Of a DNA stretch of 11,231 nt, positions 1 through 5,882 are shown piece by piece (the stretch's first letter is position 1; the number at the start of each line of letters is the position of its first letter). Position numbers and translations under genes: made by a program. Origin of the DNA: CAZJBH01 sp964544485 (GTDB lineage: Bacteria; Patescibacteriota; Minisyncoccia; Portnoybacterales; UBA2143); the NCBI GenBank assembly GCA_964544485.1, contig CAZJBH010000020.1:1-11231 (forward strand), read 5' to 3'. The notes beneath the pieces were generated by a model. The model was not told the origin of the DNA. It saw only the letters and a list, made by a program, of their open reading frames with translations, and made no database searches.

Positions 1-883
1 GAGGTTGGCTTAGAAGCAGCCATCCTTTAAAGACTGCGTAACAGCTCACTAGTTCAGAGATTTTGCGCCGAAAATTTAACGGGGCTAAAGCTTAATACCG
101 AAGACACAGGCTTCACATTTATTTGTGGAGCGGTAGGGAAGCGTTCCTAAAGCATTGAAGTTGAACCGCGAGGTTCAGTGGAGTTTTAGGAAGTGAGAAT
201 GTTGGCATGAGTAACCGCAATTCCGATGAGATATCGGAACGCCGAAAGCCTAAGGTTTCCTTGGCAATGGATATCAGCCAAGGGTTAGGCGGGCCTAACC
301 CAGTCCTACTTTTTTTGCTAATCTTTTTAAAAGATTGTCAGAAAAGGTAGGCGCTGGGGATGGACAGACGGTTAATATTCCGTCTCTTCAATGTTTTTCG
401 ATGGGAGGACGGAGCCTAGTAGTTTGAGCGTCTTATTGGATTGACGTTCTTTGCTTAAGGGTGATTGTCTGGCAAATCCGGCAATCATTAGCCCAAGAGT
501 TGAGAAAAGATCTTCTTTCGGGATGATTAATTCAGATGAGCAGGCTTCCAAGAAAAATCTCTAAGGTTAAAAACATTGAATCCGTACCTTAAACCAACAC
601 AGGTGGGCAGGTCGAGTAGACCAAGGCGAACGGGTAAGTCCTCGTGAAGGAACTCGGCAAAATAGCGGGCGTAACTTCGGAATAAGCCCTGCCTGCCGAT
701 GTTTTTTCATCGGTAGGTCGCAGCGAAAGATTCCTGGCGACTGTTTATCAAAAACACAGCTCCCTGCTAACTCGCAAGAGGATGTATAGGGGGTGACGCC
801 TGACCAATGCCAGAAGGTTAACGGTTGAGGTGTTCTGTTTCGGCAGAATGCTGAGGCCCGAAGCCCTGGTGAATGTCGGCCGT

Positions 884-1142
884 AAAATTTATTGCGGCTC
901 TTAGAAAGTGATTTCTAGGAATAAACTTGGCTATATGCTGGAAAGCCGGTATGATTGGAATGACATCCGTAATTTGTTACAATAAAATTATGGATTTTAA
1001 AAAAAATCAAATCGGTCAATCAGCAGGAAAGACTAAAACTTTATTAAGGTTTTAGAATCCTCAGAGGCCATACGCCAAGCTCTATTTTTATTTAATAGAT
1101 GAAGAGATGGTCCATACTTCATGGCAACATGGGGATAATATG
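884..1142 (+). ncRNA. Group I intron 1, ORF-less, inserted after U1911 (E. coli numbering)
   Basis: Self-splicing intron of 259 nt. Its core can be read directly. P1 pairs exon ggccgt (878-883) with the internal guide gcggct (894-899), ending in the required U-G pair at the splice site. P2 is 900-907/912-919 closed by a GTGA tetraloop. P3 is cttggc (926-931) with gccaag (1074-1079). P4 is tgctg (936-940) with cagca (1021-1025). P7 is ggcca (1066-1070) with tggtc (1108-1112). P9 is catg/catg closed by GCAA at 1120-1131. The last intron base is G1142. Removing 884-1142 and 1155-1959 restores the exact E. coli-like sequence GGCCGTAACTATAACGGTCC. No ORF fits inside, so mobility would need help in trans. 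Exact subgroup not assigned. Confidence 0.93.
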
Positions 1143-1154
1143 AACTATAACGGT
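1143..1154 (+). other. 12-nt micro-exon of 23S rRNA (helix 69 loop and 3' strand)
   Basis: The sequence aactataacggt between the two introns equals E. coli 23S 1912-1923. It holds the helix 69 loop with A1913 and the U1915/U1917 pseudouridine positions, which contact the decoding centre and tRNA. Its last six bases (1149-1154) also form P1 of intron 2 with 1203-1208. It is therefore both 3' exon of intron 1 and 5' exon of intron 2. Confidence 0.92.
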
Positions 1155-1959
1155 TAATTCGCTACGCGTTAAACGTTTTATTTGTTTAACGAAAAGAATC
1201 GGGCCGTTGTAAAATTTGGCTATATGCTGGAAACTTCGCAATGAGCTTTCAATACCTTGATGGTGACAATTTGGAAGTTGAAGCGAACAATCAGCAGGAA
1301 AGACTTCAAAGATAACTAACTTAAATATGAGAAAAAAACAAAAATATAAAAAAGCTTATTCTCATCGATTACTTAAAATGAAAGGTAGAGATTTAAATTA
1401 TTTTATAGCTGGATTTGTTGATGGAGAAGGAAGTTTTAGTGTCTCCATGACAAAACAGAAATATCAATATAGTCCTTTAGGATGGAGGTGGATTATAAAT
1501 CCGGTATTTCAGGTGTACCAGCACGAAGATAATTTAGAATTACTTGAATTATTAAGAGATCATGTTTTTAAAACCGGTAGGATTCATAGAAAAAGTTCTC
1601 CTTATTGTGTGTTTACTTATTCTATTGAAAATCACAGGACTTTGCATGAAAAAATAATTCCCTTTTTTAGAAAGTATCGTTTAGTTACCAAAGATGAAAA
1701 TTTTGAGAAATTTGCTGAAATTATAGATAGAATCATTAATAAAAAACATTTTTCCCTTAATGGGTTTAAGCAAATTATCAATATTGCATTTACTATGAAT
1801 GCTCAGGGCAAACAAAGAAAATATTCTAAAAAATATATCTTTGAAACTTTGCCAAAACAATTCAAAAATCTTTGAAGAATCCTCAGAGACTATACGCCAA
1901 ACTCATGATTTAATAATGAGAAGATATAGTCCAAAAGGTTAAGTATATAATACCTTAAG
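1155..1959 (+). ncRNA. Group I intron 2 at L1923, carrying a homing endonuclease gene
   Basis: Intron of 805 nt, inserted after U1923, the site also used by the Chlamydomonas I-CeuI intron. P1: aacggt (1149-1154) with gccgtt (1203-1208), U-G at the splice site; the P1 loop has an 8-bp hairpin 1167-1174/1184-1191. P3: tttggc (1215-1220) with gccaaa (1896-1901). P4: tgctg (1225-1229) with cagca (1292-1296). P5: ttcgc (1235-1239) with gcgaa (1283-1287). P6: cttcaaaga (1304-1312) with tctttgaag (1869-1877); the ORF lies in its loop. P7: gacta (1888-1892) with tagtc (1927-1931). P8: ctcat/atgag at 1902-1920. P9: aaggt/acctt at 1935-1956. The terminal base is G1959. The 3' exon resumes with CCTAAGGTAGCG. 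It shares long identical core blocks with intron 1. Confidence 0.95.
1327..1875 (+). CDS. LAGLIDADG homing endonuclease (intron-encoded)
   Basis: The 182-residue product is a single-motif LAGLIDADG endonuclease of I-CreI/I-CeuI style, a class that works as a homodimer and makes a staggered cut in intronless 23S genes so that the intron is copied in. The motif is FIAGFVDGEG at residues 26-35; the acidic residue E34 stands where I-CreI has its metal-binding Asp. The C-terminal half is Lys/Arg-rich, as expected for DNA contact. Length is near the usual 160-200 for single-motif enzymes, and there is no frameshift, so the gene appears intact. Since the intron sits at L1923, the likely target is the flanking sequence AACTATAACGGTCCTAAGG; this is inferred from position, not from the protein. 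The stop codon lies inside the P6 3' strand of the host intron. I see no clear Shine-Dalgarno sequence before the ATG. An RNA-splicing (maturase) role cannot be excluded. Confidence 0.93.
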   Translation: MRKKQKYKKAYSHRLLKMKGRDLNYFIAGFVDGEGSFSVSMTKQKYQYSPLGWRWIINPVFQVYQHEDNLELLELLRDHVFKTGRIHRKSSPYCVFTYSIENHRTLHEKIIPFFRKYRLVTKDENFEKFAEIIDRIINKKHFSLNGFKQIINIAFTMNAQGKQRKYSKKYIFETLPKQFKNL

Positions 1960-2234
1960 CCTAAGGTAGCGAAATTCCTTGACTGCTAATTACAGTCCCG
2001 CACGAATGGCGTCACGACTGGGAAACTGTCTCCACGAGGAGCCCGGTGAAAATGCAGTGAGGGTAAAGATGCCCTCTACCTGCGGCTAGACGGAAAGACC
2101 CCGGGAGCTTTACTATAAGTTCCCATTGATTTATTGCTTTAAATGCGTAGCATAGCGGGGAGGCTTTGAAACCATGCTTTCGGGTGTGGTGGAGCCGCCA
2201 GTGAAATACCCGTCTTTTAAAATGATGAATCTAA

Positions 2235-2369
2235 CCCCTCACCTAATTTGGGTTATTAAACAATTTTACAAATTAATTATTATTAGAAATTAAATTTTTA
2301 CAATAATTCATTATTGTTTAATTTTGTAATTTTCGCTTAGCGAAAATTATACCTAAATTAGGTGAGGGG
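2235..2369 (+). other. Helix 79 expansion / intervening-sequence-like insertion in 23S
   Basis: At the place of E. coli helix 79 the rRNA has a perfect 15-bp stem, 2235-2249 (cccctcacctaattt) with 2355-2369, capped by 105 nt of very A+T-rich sequence (2250-2354). Inside the cap, attaaacaat (2255-2264) pairs with attgtttaat (2313-2322), and a second hairpin, aattttcgc/gcgaaaatt, lies near 2328-2348. There is no group I P3/P4/P7 core and no ORF. It is either a retained expansion segment or an intervening sequence cut out by an RNase III-like enzyme to leave fragmented 23S. The sequence alone does not decide. Confidence 0.7.
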
Positions 2370-2626
2370 AACAGTGAGTGCTGGGTAGTTTGAGTGGGGC
2401 GCTCGCCTCCTAAAAGGTAACGGAGGCGTTTATAAGGTCGGCTAGGTCCGGATGGAAATCGGACTGGTCGTGTAAAGGCACAAGCCGGCTTTACTGCAAG
2501 ACGGGCATGTCGCGCAGTTGCGAAAGCAGAACTTAGTGAACTGACCGCGAGCTGATTTTAATTCGTTAAAATCAGATTTGATTGTAGAATCGCGGGAGAC
2601 CAACGGATAAAAGCTACCCCGGGGAT

Positions 2627-2907
2627 GAACTCTGATCCTGATTTTTCAGGAAAAAAGAGTGTTGTCCAATCCATTCCGTAAGGGTGGAAATGTACGGCTT
2701 ATAACGGTGGAGCTTTGATATTATTAATATCGAGTAACAATATTAAAGTAATACCGTGGGAAGTCTTCGTGACCCCGTAACGACTGATTCTTGCGAGAAC
2801 GTAAGATGAGATAGTGGGTGCTAAATAATTTAGATTTAAACCATTATCATACGCCGTCTCCCGATGTAAAATCGGGATGAAGATATAGTCTATACTTAAA
2901 AAGTATG
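2627..2907 (+). ncRNA. Group I intron 3 at L2449 (group IA-like), ORF-less
   Basis: Intron of 281 nt between U2449 and A2450, two bases before the peptidyl-transferase base A2451. P1: ggat (2623-2626) with gtcc (2664-2667), U-G at the splice site. P10: 3' exon aaca (2908-2911) with tgtt (2660-2663), which fixes both splice sites. P3: acggc (2694-2698) with gccgt (2853-2857). P4: cggt (2705-2708) with accg (2753-2756). P7: gact (2782-2785) with agtc (2887-2890). P8: tcccgat/atcggga at 2859-2877. P9: atactt/aagtat at 2892-2906. The last base is G2907. Two extra hairpins between P7 and P3 (2788-2807 and 2814-2849 regions) match the P7.1/P7.2 elements of subgroup IA. The flanks join to CGGGGATAACAGG as in E. 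coli. Confidence 0.92.
2755..2790 (+). repeat. 36-nt identical core block, copy in intron 3
   Basis: Positions 2755-2790 are identical to 3124-3159. The block begins CGTGGGAAGTCTTCG and ends CGACTGATTC. It covers the 3' strand of P4, P6 and the 5' strand of P7. It is the main sign that introns 3 and 4 share a recent ancestor although they occupy different sites. Confidence 0.95.
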
Positions 2908-3042
2908 AACAGGTTAATAGGTCCCAAGAGTCCATATCGACGGACCTGTTTGACACCTCGATGTCGGCTCATCCTATCCTGGGGCTGAAGAAGGTCCCAA
3001 GGGTTTGGCTGTTCGCCAATTAAAAGGGCACGCGAGCTGGGT

Positions 3043-3285
3043 TAGTGAAAATGAGCCCAGGATAAACTGACTAATAACGATGGAATCCATTATTTGTGAT
3101 ATAATAGAAATAATGGACAATATCGTGGGAAGTCTTCGTGACCCCGTAACGACTGATTCCATGTAATCATGGAAGAGGCGATAGGCGCTTGATATTCAAG
3201 ATTTAAACTATCGCAATACGTCAGTCCCGAAAATAAATATCGGGAAAGATATAGTCTGTACTGTTAGCAATAATAGAATTATATG
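3043..3285 (+). ncRNA. Group I intron 4 at L2584 (group IA-like), ORF-less
   Basis: Intron of 243 nt between U2584 and U2585 of the peptidyl-transferase loop. P1: ctgggt (3037-3042) with gcccag (3055-3060), U-G at the splice site. P10: tca (3286-3288) with tga (3052-3054). P3: actgac (3066-3071) with gtcagt (3220-3225). P4: cgat (3078-3081) with atcg (3122-3125). P7: gact (3151-3154) with agtc (3253-3256). P8: tcccga/tcggga at 3225-3245. Between P7 and P3 are hairpins ttccatg/catggaa (about 3156-3173) and gcgatag/ctatcgc (about 3178-3213), again IA-like. The last base is G3285. After removal, GCTGGGTTCAGACCGG matches the usual 23S sequence. The P4-P7 block is identical to that of intron 3 over 36 nt. 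Confidence 0.92.
3124..3159 (+). repeat. 36-nt identical core block, copy in intron 4
   Basis: Second copy of the block at 2755-2790, with no mismatch over 36 nt. The flanking stems P3, P8, P7.1 and P7.2 differ in sequence but keep their pairing. Confidence 0.95.
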
Positions 3286-3575
3286 TCAGACCGGCGTGAG
3301 CCAGGTTGGTCCCTATCTGCCGTAGGCGTCGATGCTTGAGGGAAGTCATTTTTTGTACGAGAGGATCAAAATGAACAAACCTCTGGTCTACCAGTTGTTT
3401 CGCCAGAAGCATAGCTGGGTAGCTAAGTTTGGCCGGGATAAGCGCTGAAAGCATATAAGCGCGAAGCCCATCCCAAGATGAGGCATCATAGATACCAGAA
3501 AGACTATCTGGTTGATAGGCCTTAGGTGTAAGTCCCGTGAGGGATTTAGCCGAGAGGTACTAATAAATCATTTTT

Positions 3576-3596
3576 CACCACACCTTTGGTGTTGTG
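3576..3596 (+). other. Hairpin in the 23S-5S spacer
   Basis: caccacacc (3576-3584) pairs with ggtgttgtg (3588-3596) around a TTT loop with one mismatch, followed shortly by a T run at 3603-3608. It may be a processing structure near the 23S 3' end or a weak terminator. The spacer up to 3659 is otherwise A+T-rich and holds no tRNA that I can fold. Confidence 0.4.
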
Positions 3597-3659
3597 ATAC
3601 ACTTTTTTGATTTTTTTTGGAATTTAACTACTTGTTGAAATTGTGATTAGTTTTTAATT

Positions 3660-3796
3660 TAATCGTATACTTTTGTGGCGACTATACTGGACTTGTCCCA
3701 CCTGTTCCCATTCCGAACACAGCAGTGAAATAGTCCAAGGCCGATGATAGTCCTTTCAGGGCAAAAGTAGGTAGTCGCCGCATAAGTATACGATTA
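3660..3796 (+). promoter_or_regulatory. Precursor stem enclosing 5S rRNA
   Basis: taatcgtatactt (3660-3672) pairs perfectly with aagtatacgatta (3784-3796). It stacks almost directly on helix I of 5S, with one T-T mismatch between. This gives a nearly continuous stem of about 24 bp, a likely target for RNase processing of the rrn transcript. Confidence 0.75.
3674..3782 (+). rRNA. rrf: 5S ribosomal RNA
   Basis: Typical 5S blocks are visible: GTCCCACCTGTTCCCATTCC and CGAACACAGCAGTGAAA, then GGCCGATGATAGT and AAAAGTAGGTAGTCGCC. Helix I is gtggcgacta with tagtcgccgc, one G-T pair. Length is about 109 nt, slightly short for a bacterial 5S. It lies about 100 nt after 23S with no tRNA between. Ends are placed by helix I and could shift by a few bases. 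Confidence 0.95.
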
Positions 3797-3805
3797 TAAA
3801 AAGAC

Positions 3806-3834
3806 TTTACTTGAATCAATAAAAATCCTATAAT
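3806..3834 (+). promoter_or_regulatory. Candidate sigma-70-type promoter for the 3856 gene and rodA
   Basis: A perfect TATAAT (3829-3834) lies 17 bp after tttact (3806-3811, four of six matches to TTGACA). A start near 3841 would give a leader of about 15 nt. That leader contains the AGGA ribosome binding site (3844-3847), 8 nt before the ATG at 3856. The promoter is embedded in the 5' arm of the rrn terminator. Confidence 0.55.
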
Positions 3835-3854
3835 ACTAATATTAGGATTTTTAT
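3821..3854 (+). terminator. Rho-independent terminator of the rRNA operon
   Basis: aaaaatccta (3821-3830) pairs with taggattttt (3843-3852), leaving a 12-nt loop, and the T-rich 3' arm supplies the release tract. It is the only terminator-like structure after 5S. Because the stem is A-T rich it may be moderate in strength. It overlaps a promoter and a ribosome binding site of the next gene. Confidence 0.65.
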
Positions 3855-3855
3855 T

Positions 3856-4674
3856 ATGCCAAAAAGATTATTAAAACAAATAATTATTGCTTTTATTTTT
3901 TTTAGCTTAGTTGGAGGTTTGTCTTTTTGGCTTTTTTTATCTCTGCGTCCTGATCCAACTTGTTTTGACGGAATTAAAAATCAGGATGAAACAGAAATTG
4001 ATTGCGGCGGAGTTTGCGAGCCTTGTGAATTGGTTTATGCCCAGGATATTGAAACGCTTTGGACAAAAGCGATTCCAACTCAGGATAATCATTATGATTT
4101 AGTCGCTTTAATTAAAAATCCAAATCCTAATTATGGCAGCGGCAATATACCTTATTCTTTTAAACTTTATGATAATATTGGCCAGTTGATAGATTCTTAT
4201 CCCGGAGAAACATATCTTTTGCCGCATCAAGAAAAATATTTAACTAAATTAAAAGTTTTAAGCCCGATTAAAGTTTCTGAAATAAAAATTAAATTTGGAG
4301 AGATTACTTGGAAAAAGCCGCTTAAAGAAAAAACTACTGGTTTATATGTTAAAGAAAAAGAATATCGGGTCCTATCTGAAGAAGAAACAGGCTATAGCCG
4401 GGCAAGCGCGATTTTAGTGAATGATACTGACTATGGATTTGATAAAGTCTCAATCGATGTGTTTTTATTTAATAGTATTGGCGATTTAGCGGCAGTTAAT
4501 AATTATCAAGTAGAGAGTTTCTTTAGCGGACAAAAAAGAGATTTTATTACAAATTGGTTTTATCCGATTAGGGATAAAATTAGCCGGGTTGAAATGCAAG
4601 TGGAAACTAATCTATTTAATCAAGAAAATTTTATTGATTTTCAGCCAGAACCGGAAAAATTTCAGGAGTATTAA
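3856..4674 (+). CDS. Membrane-anchored protein with Cys-rich juxtamembrane segment, unknown function
   Basis: A 272-residue protein I cannot name. Residues 1-7 are basic, and residues 8-30 form one hydrophobic segment, so it is probably an N-terminal anchor with the rest outside the membrane. Immediately after it, residues 33-57 form an acidic Cys-rich segment with Cys at 36, 50, 54 and 57 (pattern CFDGIKNQDETEIDCGG then CEPC). This resembles short calcium-binding or disulfide-stabilised segments seen in many secreted bacterial proteins. The remainder is a mix of predicted strands, without repeats or catalytic motifs that I recognise. It is followed 28 nt later by rodA on the same strand, which suggests co-transcription and a possible envelope role; that link is inference. 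The AGGA at 3844-3847 supports this start. An overlapping 63-residue frame at 3911 is a shadow. Confidence 0.85.
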   Translation: MPKRLLKQIIIAFIFFSLVGGLSFWLFLSLRPDPTCFDGIKNQDETEIDCGGVCEPCELVYAQDIETLWTKAIPTQDNHYDLVALIKNPNPNYGSGNIPYSFKLYDNIGQLIDSYPGETYLLPHQEKYLTKLKVLSPIKVSEIKIKFGEITWKKPLKEKTTGLYVKEKEYRVLSEEETGYSRASAILVNDTDYGFDKVSIDVFLFNSIGDLAAVNNYQVESFFSGQKRDFITNWFYPIRDKISRVEMQVETNLFNQENFIDFQPEPEKFQEY

Positions 4675-4702
4675 AAAATAGATTGGAGGGGAAAATTAAA
4701 TT

Positions 4703-5779
4703 ATGTTTTTCTCTTTAAAAAAAATTGATTGGACTTTATTTGGAACAGTCCTACTTCTTTCAGGAGTGGGGCTTTTAACTATTTATCGAATTGACGAAGA
4801 TGGATCTTTATTCTATTTTAAGCGCCAATTATTATTTTTAGGAATCGGTTTAATCTTAATGTTTTTTTTAACTTTTTTTGATTACCGTATTTTGAGAAAT
4901 AATTCTTTTATTTTAATCGTTCTTTATCTGATTTGTTTAGCTTTGCTTTTTTTTGTTTTATTTAGCCAAGAGATTAGGGGAGCGGCTAGCTGGTATCATT
5001 TTGGTTCTTTTGGTTTTGGCCCGGTAGAGTTTGCTAAAATCATCATTATCTTATTTTTAGCTAAGTATTTTTCCCAGCGCCATATTGAAATGTATCGGAT
5101 TAGGCATTTATTGGTTTCCGGTTTTTATCTCGGCCTTTTCTTTTTAGCTGTTTTTTTACAGCCTGATTTAGGTTCAGCTTTGGTTTTTGTTTTTATCTGG
5201 CTGGGCATAGTTATGATTTCAGGGATCAAATTAAGGCATTTACTAGTTTTAAGTTTAATTATGTTAATTTTGTTTGTTATTGGCTGGGCAGGATTGCTTA
5301 AGGATTATCAAAAAGAAAGGATAATTAGTTTTATTGATCCGGAAAAAGACCCTTATGGAAGCGGATATCATATTACTCAATCCTTAATTGCGATTGGTTC
5401 AGGCGGTTTTTGGGGCCAACAAGAAGAAAGCAGTTCTCAAGCTGGATTAAAGTTTCTTCCGGAAAAGCACACTGACTTTATTTTTGCCAGTTTGGCTGAA
5501 CAATGGGGAATTAGCGGGGTCTTGGTTTTGTTTTTTCTTTATGCTTTAATGTTCTGGCGAATGATTAAAATTGCCATGCTTTCAGTTAATAATTTTTGCC
5601 GTCTTTATATCATTGGTTTTTCAATCATGCTTTTTACTCAGTTAGTAGTTAATTTAGGAATGAATATGGGAGTATTGCCGATTACCGGATTAACTTTGCC
5701 TTTGTTAAGTTATGGGGGTAGCAGTTTGATCAGTATTTTAATTGGTTTTGGTTTAGTTCAAAGCATTAAAATAAGATAA
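4703..5779 (+). CDS. rodA: Peptidoglycan glycosyltransferase RodA (SEDS family)
   Basis: RodA polymerises lipid II into glycan strands at the cytoplasmic membrane, working with a class B penicillin-binding protein during lateral wall growth. The 358-residue product has about ten hydrophobic segments and the family landmarks in order: GAASWYHFGSFGFGPVEFAK (93-112), LQPDLGSAL (152-160), DPYGSGYHITQSLIAIGSGG (216-235), FLPEKHTDFIFA (251-262) and the C-terminal GVLPITGLTLPLLSYGGSS (323-341). Asp258 in HTDF corresponds to the Asp essential for polymerisation in characterised RodA proteins. MGVLPITGLTLP favours RodA over FtsW, though FtsW cannot be fully ruled out without alignment. Length is close to the usual 360-400. 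A strong GGAGGGG lies at 4685-4691, spaced a little long (11 nt) before the ATG. It is the second gene of a unit beginning at 3856. I see no terminator directly after it. Confidence 0.95.
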   Translation: MFFSLKKIDWTLFGTVLLLSGVGLLTIYRIDEDGSLFYFKRQLLFLGIGLILMFFLTFFDYRILRNNSFILIVLYLICLALLFFVLFSQEIRGAASWYHFGSFGFGPVEFAKIIIILFLAKYFSQRHIEMYRIRHLLVSGFYLGLFFLAVFLQPDLGSALVFVFIWLGIVMISGIKLRHLLVLSLIMLILFVIGWAGLLKDYQKERIISFIDPEKDPYGSGYHITQSLIAIGSGGFWGQQEESSSQAGLKFLPEKHTDFIFASLAEQWGISGVLVLFFLYALMFWRMIKIAMLSVNNFCRLYIIGFSIMLFTQLVVNLGMNMGVLPITGLTLPLLSYGGSSLISILIGFGLVQSIKIR

Positions 5780-5785
5780 ATTAAT

Positions 5786-5794
5786 TTATCCACA
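5786..5794 (+). promoter_or_regulatory. DnaA-box match TTATCCACA
   Basis: A perfect match to the DnaA consensus, 6 nt after the rodA stop and just upstream of the promoter at 5804. Two further perfect copies, on the opposite strand, lie at 6405 and 6444. Confidence 0.5.
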
Positions 5795-5803
5795 GTTAAT
5801 GGG

Positions 5804-5831
5804 TTGACATAGATTTTAGATGTAATAAAAT
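5804..5831 (+). promoter_or_regulatory. Promoter of the small HTH gene
   Basis: TTGACA (5804-5809) is a perfect -35, followed after 16 bp by TAAAAT (5826-5831). Transcription would start near 5838, giving a leader of about 45 nt. A second TATAAT at 5843-5848 has no matching -35 at normal spacing. No Shine-Dalgarno sequence is visible before the ATG at 5883. Confidence 0.7.
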
Positions 5832-5882
5832 ATAGATAAGTATATAATCATATATAAACCTTAATAAAATAAATTAAAAACT

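Larger units (their letters stand above)
1..3570 (+). rRNA. rrl: 23S ribosomal RNA, 3' half, interrupted by four group I introns
   Basis: Large-subunit rRNA, recognised by direct resemblance to E. coli 23S from about position 1050 to the 3' end. The window opens with GAGGTTGGCTTAGAAGCAGC (helix 42-44 region), and later shows the helix 69 segment, the peptidyl-transferase segments around A2451 and U2585, and the sarcin-ricin segment AGTACGAGAGGA-like (here ttgtacgagaggatcaa near 3353). Exons are 1-883, 1143-1154, 1960-2626, 2908-3042 and 3286 to about 3570. After removing the introns and the helix 79 insertion the length is close to the E. coli equivalent. The 5' end lies outside the window. 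The 3' end is estimated from the conserved GTACTAAT at 3557-3564 and is uncertain by about 15 nt. Three ORFs on the opposite strand (2699-3454) are shadows of this gene. Confidence 0.97.

Noticed and set aside
2250..2354. Fifth group I intron
   Set aside because: No P3/P4/P7 core, no guide pairing, and the flanks form a plain extended helix 79.
2699..3454. Three minus-strand ORFs (85, 62 and 77 codons)
   Set aside because: They lie antisense to 23S exons and introns 3 and 4, with no protein family resemblance or ribosome binding site. They are chance frames in rRNA.
3571..3673. tRNA between 23S and 5S
   Set aside because: No cloverleaf, TTC-loop or acceptor stem can be formed. Only a short hairpin is present.
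3911..4102. 63-codon plus-strand ORF
   Set aside because: It is wholly inside the 3856 gene in another frame, and the host frame has clear protein features (anchor, Cys segment).
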